Below, in pieces: positions 33,794-42,362 of a stretch of 64,000 bases of DNA. The position numbers were made by a program, and so were the translations under genes. The stretch comes from an uncultured Acidobacteriia bacterium (lineage in GTDB: Bacteria; Acidobacteriota; Terriglobia; Bryobacterales; Bryobacteraceae), in the NCBI GenBank assembly GCA_903929755.1, contig CAIYVZ010000061.1, positions 1 through 64,000 on the forward strand, in the 5' to 3' direction. The first letter of the stretch is position 1. The number at the start of each line of letters is the position of its first letter. A model generated the notes under the pieces. That model was not told where the DNA came from and searched no databases. It saw only the letters and a list, made by a program, of their open reading frames with translations.

Positions 33794-35103
33794 GAACTTT
33801 TTCGGTCTGTTTACTGGCTCTGGCCGGTGGGATCTGCACTTTGGCGCAGACGCCTGGCAAGCATTGGGTTGCGACGTGGGGCGCGTCTCAACAGCTTTAT
33901 CGGGCGACCGCTCCGGGACGCGGCGCTGCTGCTCCGACTCCCACACCTGCCCCCGCTCCGGCACCTGCGGCAGCGGGCCGTGGTCCGGCGCGACGCTTCC
34001 CGATTCCTCCACCCCTGGCGACGCTGCACAACCAGACCGTCCGCATGGTGGCGCACACCAGTATTGGGGGTTCGTCGATACGAATCCGGCTGCAGAACGC
34101 TTTGGGCGCTCCCACAGTGGCGATTGGCTCGGCCCGTTTGGCGTTGCGCACCAAGGGTTCCGCGATTAACCCCGCTTCAGACCGCACGCTGACGTTCAGT
34201 GGCAGCGGCACCGCCACTCTGTACGGTGGCGCGACGCTGGTGAGTGATCCTGTAAATCTGAACGTGCCCGCTCTGGCCGATGTGGCCGTCAGCGTGTACC
34301 TGCCCGGCGACACCGGAGTCCCGGCGAATCATTTGTTCGCGCTGCACACCACCTGGCTTTCAGCGGAAGGCGACCAAACGGCGGCGGCGGAGATCACTGG
34401 GGGCGAAACCCGGGAATCCTACTACTGGCTGGCGGGTATCGATGTAATGGCTCCTGCGTCGGCGGGCACGGTGGTGACGTTCGGAGATTCGATTACGGAC
34501 GGGGACCAGTCGTCAAACGAGACGAACAGCATGTGGCCGGCGATTTTGGCGGCGCGGCTGCAGAAGAACAAAGCGACCGCCGGTATTGGCGTGGTGAATG
34601 CGGGCATTTCGGGAAATCGTGTTCTGGGCGATAATCAGAGCGCGCTGGCAAGGCTGGATCATGATGTCTTGAGCCATCCGGGCGTCCGATGGATCGCGAT
34701 TATGGAAGGGATTAACGACATCACGGGCGGTTCCCGCGGGCTGCCCAATGTCCCGCAGATCAAGGCCGAGATGCTGATTGCGGCGTACAAACAGATCATC
34801 AACACGGCACATACGCGCGGGATTCAGGTGATTGGCTGCACCATGACGCCGTACGGTGGCGCCACTCCGTTCAACGAGTATGGGGAGAGCGTGCGCAGCG
34901 CCGTAAACCAGTGGATTCGGTCGGGCGGCGGCTTTGATGCCGTGATTGACTTCGACGCGGCCACCAGAGACCCGAAGGACCCGCTGCGCTTCCGAGCGGA
35001 AGCCGATTCCCCGGATATGCTGCACCCCGGCGACGCGGGTTATAAGCTGATGGGCGAGGCTGTTGACCTCTCGATATTCACCCGCTCCGGCAAGAAAAAG
35101 TAA
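33790..35103 (+). CDS. Secreted SGNH/GDSL hydrolase
   Basis: A 437-residue esterase-like protein with a signal peptide (residues 1-19) and a Pro/Ala/Gly-rich insert (residues 46-68). An N-terminal beta-sandwich domain fills about residues 75-215. The catalytic SGNH domain then begins with VVTFGDSITDGDQSS (block I, Ser nucleophile), followed by NAGISGNRV (Gly), IMEGINDITGG (block III Asn) and DMLHPGDAGY (catalytic Asp-x-x-His). This matches rhamnogalacturonan acetylesterase-like/GDSL lipases. It is probably extracellular and acts on esterified polysaccharide. Confidence 0.9.
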   Translation: MRTFSVCLLALAGGICTLAQTPGKHWVATWGASQQLYRATAPGRGAAAPTPTPAPAPAPAAAGRGPARRFPIPPPLATLHNQTVRMVAHTSIGGSSIRIRLQNALGAPTVAIGSARLALRTKGSAINPASDRTLTFSGSGTATLYGGATLVSDPVNLNVPALADVAVSVYLPGDTGVPANHLFALHTTWLSAEGDQTAAAEITGGETRESYYWLAGIDVMAPASAGTVVTFGDSITDGDQSSNETNSMWPAILAARLQKNKATAGIGVVNAGISGNRVLGDNQSALARLDHDVLSHPGVRWIAIMEGINDITGGSRGLPNVPQIKAEMLIAAYKQIINTAHTRGIQVIGCTMTPYGGATPFNEYGESVRSAVNQWIRSGGGFDAVIDFDAATRDPKDPLRFRAEADSPDMLHPGDAGYKLMGEAVDLSIFTRSGKKK

Positions 35104-35117
35104 CCCAAGGAAACCTT

Positions 35118-35576
35118 ATGCTGAAGAAATTTCTGATTGCACTACCCGCGCTCGCCCTGTACGCAGCAGCTCCCGCTGGCTTTAACGAATGGACGGCCGC
35201 CGACCTGAAGGCGAAATCCGCCCAGCTGAAGGGCTCCATGAAGAACGGCCTGGCCAGCGAGACCGTCGCCAACTGGGGCACGCACCAGCTTGTGGTGATT
35301 CACCGCGAAAAGAGCGGGCAGTCGGAATTCCACGAGAAACAGGCCGACGTAATTGTGGTGCGGCACGGTTCCGGCACAATTTTGATTGGCGGCAAGATGG
35401 TGGGCGGCAAGGCTACAGGTCCGGGCGAGATCCGCGGCGATTCCATTGAGGGCGGGGAAGCCCACGAACTGAAGGAAGGCACCATTATGCACGTGCCGCC
35501 GCAGACCGCGCATCAGGTGGTGTTGAAGGCCGGACAGACCATCGACTACGTGGCGATTAAGGCCGACGGCCAGTAG
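35118..35576 (+). CDS. Secreted cupin-domain protein
   Basis: A 152-residue exported protein with a signal peptide (residues 1-20). The cupin barrel shows HREKSGQSEFHEKQADVIVV in the first metal motif (His, His, Glu region) and IMHVPPQTAHQVVLKAGQTI as the second motif with its His. It is a small metal-binding enzyme or sensor of unknown substrate. It follows the SGNH hydrolase by 14 bases, so the two probably form an operon. Confidence 0.82.
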   Translation: MLKKFLIALPALALYAAAPAGFNEWTAADLKAKSAQLKGSMKNGLASETVANWGTHQLVVIHREKSGQSEFHEKQADVIVVRHGSGTILIGGKMVGGKATGPGEIRGDSIEGGEAHELKEGTIMHVPPQTAHQVVLKAGQTIDYVAIKADGQ

Positions 35577-35596
35577 GCCGGAAGTCGAGTCTGGCC

Positions 35597-36925
35597 TCAG
35601 GCCACCCTTCTGCGCATGTCCTTTGCGATGGTTCTTGAGCCGCCCAGGAGCACAGCGGCCAGCAGGACGGAGAGCACCGGCATGATGAACATGGCTTGCT
35701 GCAGGCCAATGGCTTTGAAGGCTTCGGTGACGACGGGCGAGCCTGCGGCTTCGGCTGCGCGGTGAGCCATCACATCACTGACTTTTCCTGTGAGAACCGG
35801 ACCGAAGGAAGCGCCGCAGAGGTACATGGCCAGGAAGTATACCGCCATGGCGATCCCTCGCAAAGAGGGCGCCACAATGTCCTGGATGGACGAATAAACG
35901 AAGCCATAGTAGGCGCAGAGCGTGCCGTAGAAGATGGTGAGAGCCATAACGGCGGCAACGATATTGCCGGAGGCGACTCCCCACCAGGCCATGGGTGCGC
36001 CGAACAGCGCGAAGGCGGCGGCGCAGACCATGCGGGCGTTGGCGCGCTTGTGCACCACCTTGTCACCCAGCCAGCCTGCGATGAGGCTTCCGGAAAGACC
36101 CCCGACCAGGTAGGCGATGCCGGTGAGAGTGCCGGACTGCGCCACGCTCACATGGTGGATCCGGCTGAGAAACGCGGGCAGGAAGCTGGAGAGGGCGTAC
36201 ATGTTGAAGTTCAGCAGGGCTCCGGAGGCCACAATCCACCAGAAAGTGGGGATGGTGAGGAATTCGCGCCAGGAGCGTTTGGCGTTGTCCTTGCGGGCTT
36301 CGGCGGCGCCACGGATCGGCTCGCGCAGCATCAGCAAGAGGGGGATGAGGAGGACGGCCGGGGCAGCCGCGATGACCATGGCCTGCCGCCAGCCGAAGGC
36401 CTGCGCGATAGGGCCGCTGATGAAGTTGGTAAGCGCGGCACCGACAGGCACTCCTGCCATGAAGAGTGCCAGCGGGCGGGCTCGCTTGTGGGCGGGGAAG
36501 AGGTCACCGATCCAGCCTGTTGCGGCGGGCGCGACCGCGGCTTCGCCGATGGCAAAACCGAGGCGGCTGAACATGAGCAGCATGTAGGAGGTGGCGAAAG
36601 CGGCGAGCCCGGTAAGGACGCTCCAGACCGCCACGCCCCCGGCCAGCAGTTTTCTGCGACTCCAGCGGTCCGCCAGACTCCCCAGCGGAACGCCGACGAT
36701 CGCGTAGAGCCAAATGAAGACGGAACTCAGAAGACCAAGTTGTGTGTCACTGAGATGGAACTCGCGGCGGATGGGTTCAGCGAGGACGCCCAGAATATAA
36801 CGGTCGTAAAAATTCAGAATGTTGATGGCGATGAGAACCGCAAGGGCAACATTCGCGGACTTGTTCGCCGACTGCTTCGCTGGCTGGTGGCTTCTGACTT
36901 CTCCGACGCTGGAGGGCATCGGCAA
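35597..36925 (-). CDS. MFS transporter (spinster-like)
   Basis: A 442-residue protein with 12 hydrophobic helices. The first loop between helices 2 and 3 has the MFS signature (GSLADRWSRRKLLAGG). The start ALAVLIAINILNFYDRYILG resembles the spinster/hexuronate (ACS) subfamily. The substrate cannot be told from sequence; organic anions or sphingolipid-like molecules are known for relatives. It is seven bases from rpiB on the same strand and likely co-transcribed. Confidence 0.88.
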   Translation of the reverse strand: MPMPSSVGEVRSHQPAKQSANKSANVALAVLIAINILNFYDRYILGVLAEPIRREFHLSDTQLGLLSSVFIWLYAIVGVPLGSLADRWSRRKLLAGGVAVWSVLTGLAAFATSYMLLMFSRLGFAIGEAAVAPAATGWIGDLFPAHKRARPLALFMAGVPVGAALTNFISGPIAQAFGWRQAMVIAAAPAVLLIPLLLMLREPIRGAAEARKDNAKRSWREFLTIPTFWWIVASGALLNFNMYALSSFLPAFLSRIHHVSVAQSGTLTGIAYLVGGLSGSLIAGWLGDKVVHKRANARMVCAAAFALFGAPMAWWGVASGNIVAAVMALTIFYGTLCAYYGFVYSSIQDIVAPSLRGIAMAVYFLAMYLCGASFGPVLTGKVSDVMAHRAAEAAGSPVVTEAFKAIGLQQAMFIMPVLSVLLAAVLLGGSRTIAKDMRRRVA

Positions 36926-36931
36926 ATGCTA

Positions 36932-37378
36932 TCACAAACGGTCGTCGAGAGCTTGAACTTTACGAAGTCGCCGCAGATGGCGCTCTTCGTTGGTGAATTC
37001 CGCGCCCACAAAAGCCCGGGCGAGTTCCATCCCGGTGGCGGTACCGATGACGCGACCGCCCAGCACGAGAACGTTCATATCGTCATGCTCTACGCCCTGG
37101 TGTGCGGAGTAGACATCGTGGCAGAGTCCGGCGCGAATGCCGTGCAGTTTGTTCGCCGCGACGGAAGCGCCGACACCCGAGCCGCAGAAGAGAATGCCGC
37201 GGTCGGCGGTGCCATTCAGAACCGCACGGCCAACTTTGGCCGCATAGTCCGGGTAGTCTACGGGCTCGGAAGTGTATGTCCCCACGTCGATCACTTCGTG
37301 GCCGAGACTACACAGGTCCTTTGCGATGGTGTTCTTGAGTTCCAGTCCGGCGTGATCGGACCCTATAGCAATCTTCAT
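36932..37378 (-). CDS. rpiB: Ribose 5-phosphate isomerase B
   Basis: A 148-residue enzyme interconverting ribose 5-phosphate and ribulose 5-phosphate (or allose 6-phosphate). The motifs are [49 protein letters not shown] with the catalytic Cys, and [11 protein letters not shown]. Length and order match RpiB/LacAB. Seven bases separate it from the downstream MFS gene. Confidence 0.95.
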   Translation of the reverse strand: MKIAIGSDHAGLELKNTIAKDLCSLGHEVIDVGTYTSEPVDYPDYAAKVGRAVLNGTADRGILFCGSGVGASVAANKLHGIRAGLCHDVYSAHQGVEHDDMNVLVLGGRVIGTATGMELARAFVGAEFTNEERHLRRLRKVQALDDRL

Positions 37379-37522
37379 GGCGCTCTTGAATTATCTCGCA
37401 GATACCGCAGTGGCGAGTTACCCGGCGATTGTTAACACCTCCGGTGTCAATCGCCTGCGGAATGCGCGACAATGTTGCGGAGTGCGGTTTTGCGAAAAAA
37501 GGGCCGCGTCGGGAGAGCTTTC

Positions 37523-38491
37523 ATGAGCAAACGCTTGTTGGCGATGTGTGGATTCGTGGCGGTGTTGACTGCCGCATTTTTTGCCGCGGGGGGTAGCGCG
37601 GAACCGAATCAGGTGACGAAAATCGCCGACGGTGTCTGGTTCCGCGAGGGCGACATCAAGGGGCAGGGTCACTGCAACAACACCATCATTGAGATGAAGG
37701 ATTACCTGGTGGTGGTGGATGCCAACTTCCCCAGCGGCGCGCGGGCCGTACTGGCCGACGCGAAGAAGCTCTCCCCCAAGCCCGTGAAGTACGTCTTCAT
37801 CACGCACCACCACGGCGACCACGACTACGGCAGCGCGGTCTGGACCGAAGCGGGTGCCACAACGTTCGCCTACAAGGGTGTGGCCGAGGAACTGGGCCGC
37901 TATGAACCAACGCGCTGGCAGGACACGGCCAAGACGCGGAAAGACGTTGGCGAGCTGAACCGGAATGCGCCGGAGATGCCGAAGGAGACGTTCGATAAGT
38001 CGCCGTACATCCTGAAGGACGAAACGCGGGAGATTCGCTTCTACCACCTCGGCTGGGCACATACGCGCGGGGATGGCTTCGCGTGGCTGCCGAAGGAACG
38101 CGTGCTGGCTTCGGGCGACGCGGGCGTGAATGGCGCGTTCAACTATACGGCCGACGCCAATATTGGGAACTGGCCGAAAGTGATGGAAGCGGCCCTGAAG
38201 CTGAATCCGCTGCATGTTCTGCCCGGCCACGGCGGCCCCGGTGGCCCAGAGATCCTGAAGGGTCAGGCGGGTTTTATGAAGGACTTGCTGAAGACGGTCT
38301 CCGCGGAAGTGAAGAAGGGGAAGAAGCTGGAAGACCTGGTCACTATGAAGAATGGCGCGCCGTCAGCCACTTCCATCACGCTGCCCGACGATGTGAAAAA
38401 CTGGGTTGGCGGCTCCCTGCCCGTGCAGGTGGCGGACGCGTACCGCGAGGTTTCGCAGAAGCAGCCGAACGGGGCCATTCCCCACAAGTAA
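37523..38491 (+). CDS. Secreted metallo-beta-lactamase-fold hydrolase
   Basis: A 322-residue protein. The ATG at 37523 (MSKRLLAMCGFVAVLTAAFF) gives a clean signal peptide; the frame also opens at 37472. The zinc motif THHHGDHDYG is followed by LGWAHTRGDG, SGDAGVNG and LPGHGG, the ordered metal-ligand set of MBL-fold enzymes. The shape resembles quinoprotein relay/SoxH-like or lactonase members rather than true antibiotic lactamases. The substrate is unknown. Confidence 0.88.
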   Translation: MSKRLLAMCGFVAVLTAAFFAAGGSAEPNQVTKIADGVWFREGDIKGQGHCNNTIIEMKDYLVVVDANFPSGARAVLADAKKLSPKPVKYVFITHHHGDHDYGSAVWTEAGATTFAYKGVAEELGRYEPTRWQDTAKTRKDVGELNRNAPEMPKETFDKSPYILKDETREIRFYHLGWAHTRGDGFAWLPKERVLASGDAGVNGAFNYTADANIGNWPKVMEAALKLNPLHVLPGHGGPGGPEILKGQAGFMKDLLKTVSAEVKKGKKLEDLVTMKNGAPSATSITLPDDVKNWVGGSLPVQVADAYREVSQKQPNGAIPHK

Positions 38492-38510
38492 ACCGGAGAC
38501 CCAAAACGCT

Positions 38511-38900
38511 TTGCGCCCACTCAGACTGTTGTTGAAGCTTTACAGTTATGCGGTAAACATCGCCGTGGCGTTGGCCTCACTGGCCATGTCGGCGGTAATT
38601 CTGCGAACGAAGAACCCGACGCTTCATCTGGGCTGGCTTCCGTGGTCGGGCGAAGATCTGGGGTCAATTCTGGCGGCAGTTGGGGTGGCCGGAGTGGCGG
38701 TGGTCTTGTTGTCGGTGGCCGGACGTTTGCAGTGGCTGCTGGTCCTGTTTTCGCTGGCGGTGCTGTGGCTGGTGGTCCGCGGGTTATTCTTCTCACCCTG
38801 GCAATTTGCGGGCTCGGCAGAATTCACGCAGGCGCTCTGGATTTCCGGTGCCCTGCTTTTGTCTGTGATCGGTGCCGTACCCGTCGGTAAGAAGACCTGA
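38511..38900 (+). CDS. Small integral membrane protein
   Basis: A 129-residue protein from the TTG at 38511, 19 bases after the MBL gene. It has four hydrophobic helices (VNIAVALASLAMSAVILR; GSILAAVGVAGVAVVLLSVA; WLLVLFSLAVLWLVVRGLFF; ALWISGALLLSVIGAVPVG). No family recognised. It may be co-transcribed with the hydrolase. Confidence 0.6.
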   Translation: MRPLRLLLKLYSYAVNIAVALASLAMSAVILRTKNPTLHLGWLPWSGEDLGSILAAVGVAGVAVVLLSVAGRLQWLLVLFSLAVLWLVVRGLFFSPWQFAGSAEFTQALWISGALLLSVIGAVPVGKKT

Positions 38901-39053
38901 ATTCAGCCTTGACGACGGCGAAAACATGTTTGACGAATCCAGCCATTTAGCCACGGTGGCAGTGGATCTTTACGTGGTGCCCGCAAATACCTAAACCGCT
39001 ACCCAAATGTTGCCGATATGGGAGGGTGTATGCTTAACGTTAATATGGACCTG

Positions 39054-39644
39054 TTATCGCTGGAAGACCAACGAAAAGACTGGGCATCCTTGGGGGACGC
39101 TCGCCTTGCCGACTTCGTGAACAATCCCGGCGTCCAGGGCCTCATCGGCACCCAGGGTCTTAGCCTCAAGGAAGAAAGTATCAATTGTCCCCTGAGTCAG
39201 CTTCGTCCTTTCGGCTACAATACCACCGATTCGTTTTTCATCGCTTTCCACCGACGCTAAGTTCTCTCGGAGGGATTTGCGCTCGAAAGACTGGGGAGCT
39301 TGGGTTTGCAGGCTCACGCCGTGAAACATGAACGTCGTGTGGTTGCAAGCCAACCTTCGTTCTCCAGCGAGAAAGACAATATTCGCGATCGAGTTGACGC
39401 TTCCGATATTGTGCGTGGTTAGGTGAATAGGAAGAGAGCGGAGGTAATGATGCAGGGCTATGCCATCCGAGACCGATCCTCCCGGAGAAGAAAGCATCAG
39501 GTAAATCGCGGCGTGACCTCTGTTAACGAGGTCGCTTGTCAGCCCCATGAGGGCTTCGACAGTTTTCGGCACTATTTCTGCTATAAAGTTGACGTGCGCC
39601 GTTGGGATTGTCATCTGAGGCAAAGTTTGCTGCATTGGTGTCAT
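39054..39644 (-). CDS. ClpP-like serine protease
   Basis: A 196-residue protein if started at the ATG at 39644 (MTPMQQTLPQ), which has CGGAG upstream; ATGs at 39674 and 39737 are possible. The ClpP/crotonase-type fold is marked by LSSPGGSVSDGIALHHYLRS (residues 51-70), the serine segment SVNSIANIVFLAG (Ser85) and FMFHG (His108), with an Asp near TIDTFFLEA and the end ALDAGIVHEV. The serine neighbourhood differs from housekeeping ClpP, so this is a diverged accessory member. It is last in the HicA-HicB-SecB-like run, 168 bases after the chaperone. It may degrade the antitoxin or be an independent passenger. Confidence 0.8.
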   Translation of the reverse strand: MTPMQQTLPQMTIPTAHVNFIAEIVPKTVEALMGLTSDLVNRGHAAIYLMLSSPGGSVSDGIALHHYLRSLPIHLTTHNIGSVNSIANIVFLAGERRLACNHTTFMFHGVSLQTQAPQSFERKSLRENLASVESDEKRIGGIVAERTKLTQGTIDTFFLEAKTLGADEALDAGIVHEVGKASVPQGCPVFSLVFQR

Positions 39645-39812
39645 AGCGTCGTCTCCGTTGTAAATGTTCCCCATGGGATTGCTCGGAAATAGCGAATAGC
39701 AACCGAGCGCCCGAACCCGAACTTCTGGCCCAAACACCCCAGAGGTTCACCACCACCGGCGGGTTGGGCGGTGACGGAATAGTCCGCCCCCCCATCATCA
39801 TGTTCCTCAGAC

Positions 39813-40358
39813 CTAAGCCTTGTCTTCCTTCGGCAGCGAAAGCTCTAACGGAGTCGAAACCACGGCCTTCTGCTTCCGCGATTGCTTTTTTACCATCCTT
39901 TCGGATGAACCCGTTGTGAGGGGAGATACGATAGTCGGAATACTCATTTGGCCGCTCAAGGTAAAGAAGAGTTGCCGGGCGTGAGGAACAAGAATGAGTC
40001 TCAGCTCATTGCTGATGAAGCGTTCAGCGTACTTCTCGGAAGGCTCGACCTTTGCATGCATATGAACCTGGAAGACACATTCCATTCTGAGCGGAGGGGC
40101 CGCTTCTAGCGACTCCGCTATCAATAGCTCAAAGTCCCCTTCAGCATCAAAACTCCGCTCACTGAAATCAGTAAGCCGGTACTTGTGGGTGAATGTCCTA
40201 GCCGTCTCCTTGAGCGAAAAAAATGCCCGCCGATCAATGTCACACCGGCAGCTTTTTAGGGCCAGTCCTATGAGTTCCAACCCTTGGACGAAAGCGTCGT
40301 ATTCGGCATCGTACGGTAGGGGCGACCTCGGTAGGCTAGTGTTCTTTTTCGTAGTCAT
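39813..40358 (-). CDS. SecB-like chaperone of a toxin-antitoxin-chaperone operon
   Basis: A 181-residue protein. The middle shows alternating strands (GDFELLIAES; RMECVFQVHMHAKVEPSEKY) and then AERFISNELRLILVPHARQL, FFTLSGQMSIPTIVSPL. This mirrors the end of SecB, where the chain reads LFPYARE…L…GFPPL…P. No signal peptide. The last 30 residues are basic and probably disordered. SecB-like proteins beside HigBA, HicAB or MqsRA form TAC systems, in which the chaperone protects the antitoxin. Here it overlaps the HicB-like gene by 23 bases and follows HicA. The assignment rests on pattern and context, not on an alignment. Confidence 0.65.
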   Translation of the reverse strand: MTTKKNTSLPRSPLPYDAEYDAFVQGLELIGLALKSCRCDIDRRAFFSLKETARTFTHKYRLTDFSERSFDAEGDFELLIAESLEAAPPLRMECVFQVHMHAKVEPSEKYAERFISNELRLILVPHARQLFFTLSGQMSIPTIVSPLTTGSSERMVKKQSRKQKAVVSTPLELSLPKEDKA

Positions 40359-40926
40359 GGCAGTTAACCTCCGAGTACGGGGTCATCATCATCGCTGTGA
40401 TCCCTGAAAGATGTTGAGTTATGCCGCCCCGGTGGATCTGCGCACCACCGATACGCCACGGGCTCTCATTCTCGCCCCACATCCCTGCCGGGGCCGCAGA
40501 TGCAGAAGCCGCGAATCGACCAGCGTACGCGATCAGGCTATCGTCGACGCATTTCTGCATCACTTTACTTCCCACCGATTCAGAGAGAATCGATGTCACC
40601 AACTGGTTGAGGCTCACTTCCTCCTGCTCCGCTCTTTCCGAAAGCTTCTTATGCAGACTACGCGGAACGCGTTGCACCCACTTGCCGCTCGGCAGTGGAG
40701 TGTCTTCCTTCGGAAGCGGGATTGGCTCTCCGGAATCGAGGCAGTCCAGGATCCACAGTTCCTGTATTCTCTTCAGACTTAAGATCGCCTCGCTTTCGTC
40801 TTTTCCGTGGGCTACGCAGCCCTGGAGTTCTTCGATTCGGCCAACGAAGTCTCCATCCTCGTCTCGCTTCAGGACTATCGTGTAAGGAAGCCCCATGTAA
40901 TACGCGGAATTGTTATTACTCTTCAT
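40336..40926 (-). CDS. hicB: HicB-like antitoxin with long C-terminal extension
   Basis: A 196-residue protein. Residues 14-60 are the partly degraded RNase H-like HicB fold (YTIVLKRDEDGDFVGRIEEL, GCVAHGKDESEAILSLKRIQ). Residues 80-120 look like a ribbon-helix-helix or arc-type DNA-binding domain (GKWVQRVPRSLHKKLSERAE, VSLNQLVTSILSESVGS). Residues 121-196 are extra compared with usual HicB proteins and include GMWGENESPWRIGG, an aromatic patch like the chaperone-addiction segment of TAC antitoxins. The start overlaps hicA by 11 bases and the end overlaps the SecB-like gene by 23. It should repress the operon through the palindrome at 41218. Confidence 0.78.
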   Translation of the reverse strand: MKSNNNSAYYMGLPYTIVLKRDEDGDFVGRIEELQGCVAHGKDESEAILSLKRIQELWILDCLDSGEPIPLPKEDTPLPSGKWVQRVPRSLHKKLSERAEQEEVSLNQLVTSILSESVGSKVMQKCVDDSLIAYAGRFAASASAAPAGMWGENESPWRIGGAQIHRGGITQHLSGITAMMMTPYSEVNCHDYEKEH

Positions 40927-41188
40927 ATAGGTCTAGGTCTATCATTACGCCAATGAAATCATCAACATAGCAGCGCTTGATCTGGCTACTACCAGGATTG
41001 TGTTCACAGACTCCGAACCGCTTATTGCCCACCCTGAACAACAAGTGCCCAGTCCCACTTTCTTTGGTCAGGTAACCGTTTCGGCCTAAGTTGCTCACAA
41101 CCCACCGGATGTCCTCAACGGTGACGTTCTTGCGGTTGCCCTCCGCGATTGCCCGGATTCTTGCCTTGATTCGCCTGATGTCTGCCAT
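40916..41188 (-). CDS. hicA: HicA-like mRNA interferase toxin
   Basis: A 90-residue protein. The C-terminal 50 residues have the double-stranded-RNA-binding-like HicA layout: LGRNGYLTKESGTGHLLFRV with the catalytic-type His, then KRFGVCEHNPGSS and the terminal helix YVDDFIGVMIDLDLYEE. Typical HicA proteins are 60-90 residues and cleave mRNA. It is the first gene of the operon, so toxin comes before antitoxin as in classical hicAB. It is somewhat diverged and an alignment would help. Confidence 0.7.
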   Translation of the reverse strand: MADIRRIKARIRAIAEGNRKNVTVEDIRWVVSNLGRNGYLTKESGTGHLLFRVGNKRFGVCEHNPGSSQIKRCYVDDFIGVMIDLDLYEE

Positions 41189-41217
41189 TAGCGACGTTCC
41201 ATGTGCCCATGCTTATT

Positions 41218-41237
41218 TGATACTACAGATAGTATCA
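41218..41237. promoter_or_regulatory. Palindromic operator before hicA
   Basis: TGATACTA-CAGA-TAGTATCA is a perfect 8-bp inverted repeat with a 4-base centre, 29 bases upstream of the hicA start codon. In TA operons the antitoxin, alone or with the toxin, binds such a dyad. It lies in an AT-rich stretch unlike the GC-rich flanks. Confidence 0.8.
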
Positions 41238-41353
41238 TACTGCAAGAAGAAAATGTCCATATGAACAGTTTGTATATTAAATGTTTTGCAGAGCCCACCG
41301 GAAACCGCAGGGAAGAGTCTTGACAAAGGCGAATAAAGGGCGAAAATAGAGCG

Positions 41354-42328
41354 ATGCTGTCCGGTGTTCATTCCGAACCGGACCTGACTGGTATTGCGCG
41401 TCTTGCCGCCGAAAGTGACTTGCTGGAAGCCCGGCGGGTGGTTCGTTATTTCGAGATCGATACCCGCAGCGCGTTGAACCGTGTCAGGTCCGGCATGCCC
41501 TTTACCTATAGCCTCAATCCCTACCGGGGTTGTGAATTTGGCTGCAAGTACTGCTATGCGCGGTATACGCACGAGTTCATGGAGCTTCGGGAGAGCGAAG
41601 ACTTCGAAAACAAGATCTATGCGAAGCGGAATCTGGTGCCGATTCTGGCAGGTGAACTGAGGAAGGTCCGCCCGGGCGAGATCATTGCCATCGGCACGGC
41701 GACAGACCCCTACCAGCCGGCAGAACGGCGGTTTGGCCGGACGCGGGCAATTCTGGAAATGCTGGCCGGGCACCGCGGGCTTTCGGTATCGGTGACGACG
41801 AAGTCCGACCTGATCCGGCGGGATGTGGCTTTGCTGGCGAAAGTGGCCGAGCACAACACGGTGACCGTCAACATGACGATTACGACGCTGGATGTTTCGC
41901 TGGCCCGCGAACTGGAACCGAAAGCGCCGCGCCCGGATTTGCGATTACGGGCGGTGCGGGATCTGGCGGACGGCGGGATCCATGTCGGCGTGTTTCCGAA
42001 TCCGATTATGCCGCTGATTACCGACCAGGAAGCGCGACTGAATGGTCTGGCGAAGGCCGCCCGGGAACATGGCGCACGATACTTCGGGGGCGGCCCGTTG
42101 TTCCTGACCGCCTCCACGCAGAGGGTGTTCTTTCCGTTCGTGGCGAAACGCTACCCGCAACTGCTGCGGCGATATCGGGAACGGTATGAAAATGACGCTT
42201 ATCTGAAGGGCCCGTATCTGGACATGCTGCGGGCGCGGCTGGCGCGGGTTCGTGCGGCGCACGGTCTGGCGGCTGCTCCCACGATGCGGCAGCAGCCCAC
42301 TGACGAAGCGCAGGGCCGACTTTTCTGA
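41354..42328 (+). CDS. Radical SAM protein of the SPL family
   Basis: A 324-residue protein. The motif NPYRGCEFGCKYCYARYTHEF supplies the three cluster cysteines in CxxxCxxC form. IAIGTATDPYQPAERRFGRTR and VTTKSDLIRRD are typical of spore photoproduct lyase-like radical SAM proteins (COG1533), found widely in non-sporulating bacteria. Their substrates are not known, although a DNA or RNA repair role is often suggested. It is read divergently from the HicAB operon with about 165 bases between the starts. Confidence 0.88.
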   Translation: MLSGVHSEPDLTGIARLAAESDLLEARRVVRYFEIDTRSALNRVRSGMPFTYSLNPYRGCEFGCKYCYARYTHEFMELRESEDFENKIYAKRNLVPILAGELRKVRPGEIIAIGTATDPYQPAERRFGRTRAILEMLAGHRGLSVSVTTKSDLIRRDVALLAKVAEHNTVTVNMTITTLDVSLARELEPKAPRPDLRLRAVRDLADGGIHVGVFPNPIMPLITDQEARLNGLAKAAREHGARYFGGGPLFLTASTQRVFFPFVAKRYPQLLRRYRERYENDAYLKGPYLDMLRARLARVRAAHGLAAAPTMRQQPTDEAQGRLF

Positions 42329-42362
42329 GCGCCACCGGCCTTGTCCTGTACCATGGCACCTG

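Noticed and set aside
35696-37435. 579-residue plus-strand frame opposite the MFS and rpiB genes
   Set aside because: Crosses two genes on the other strand with strong family motifs.
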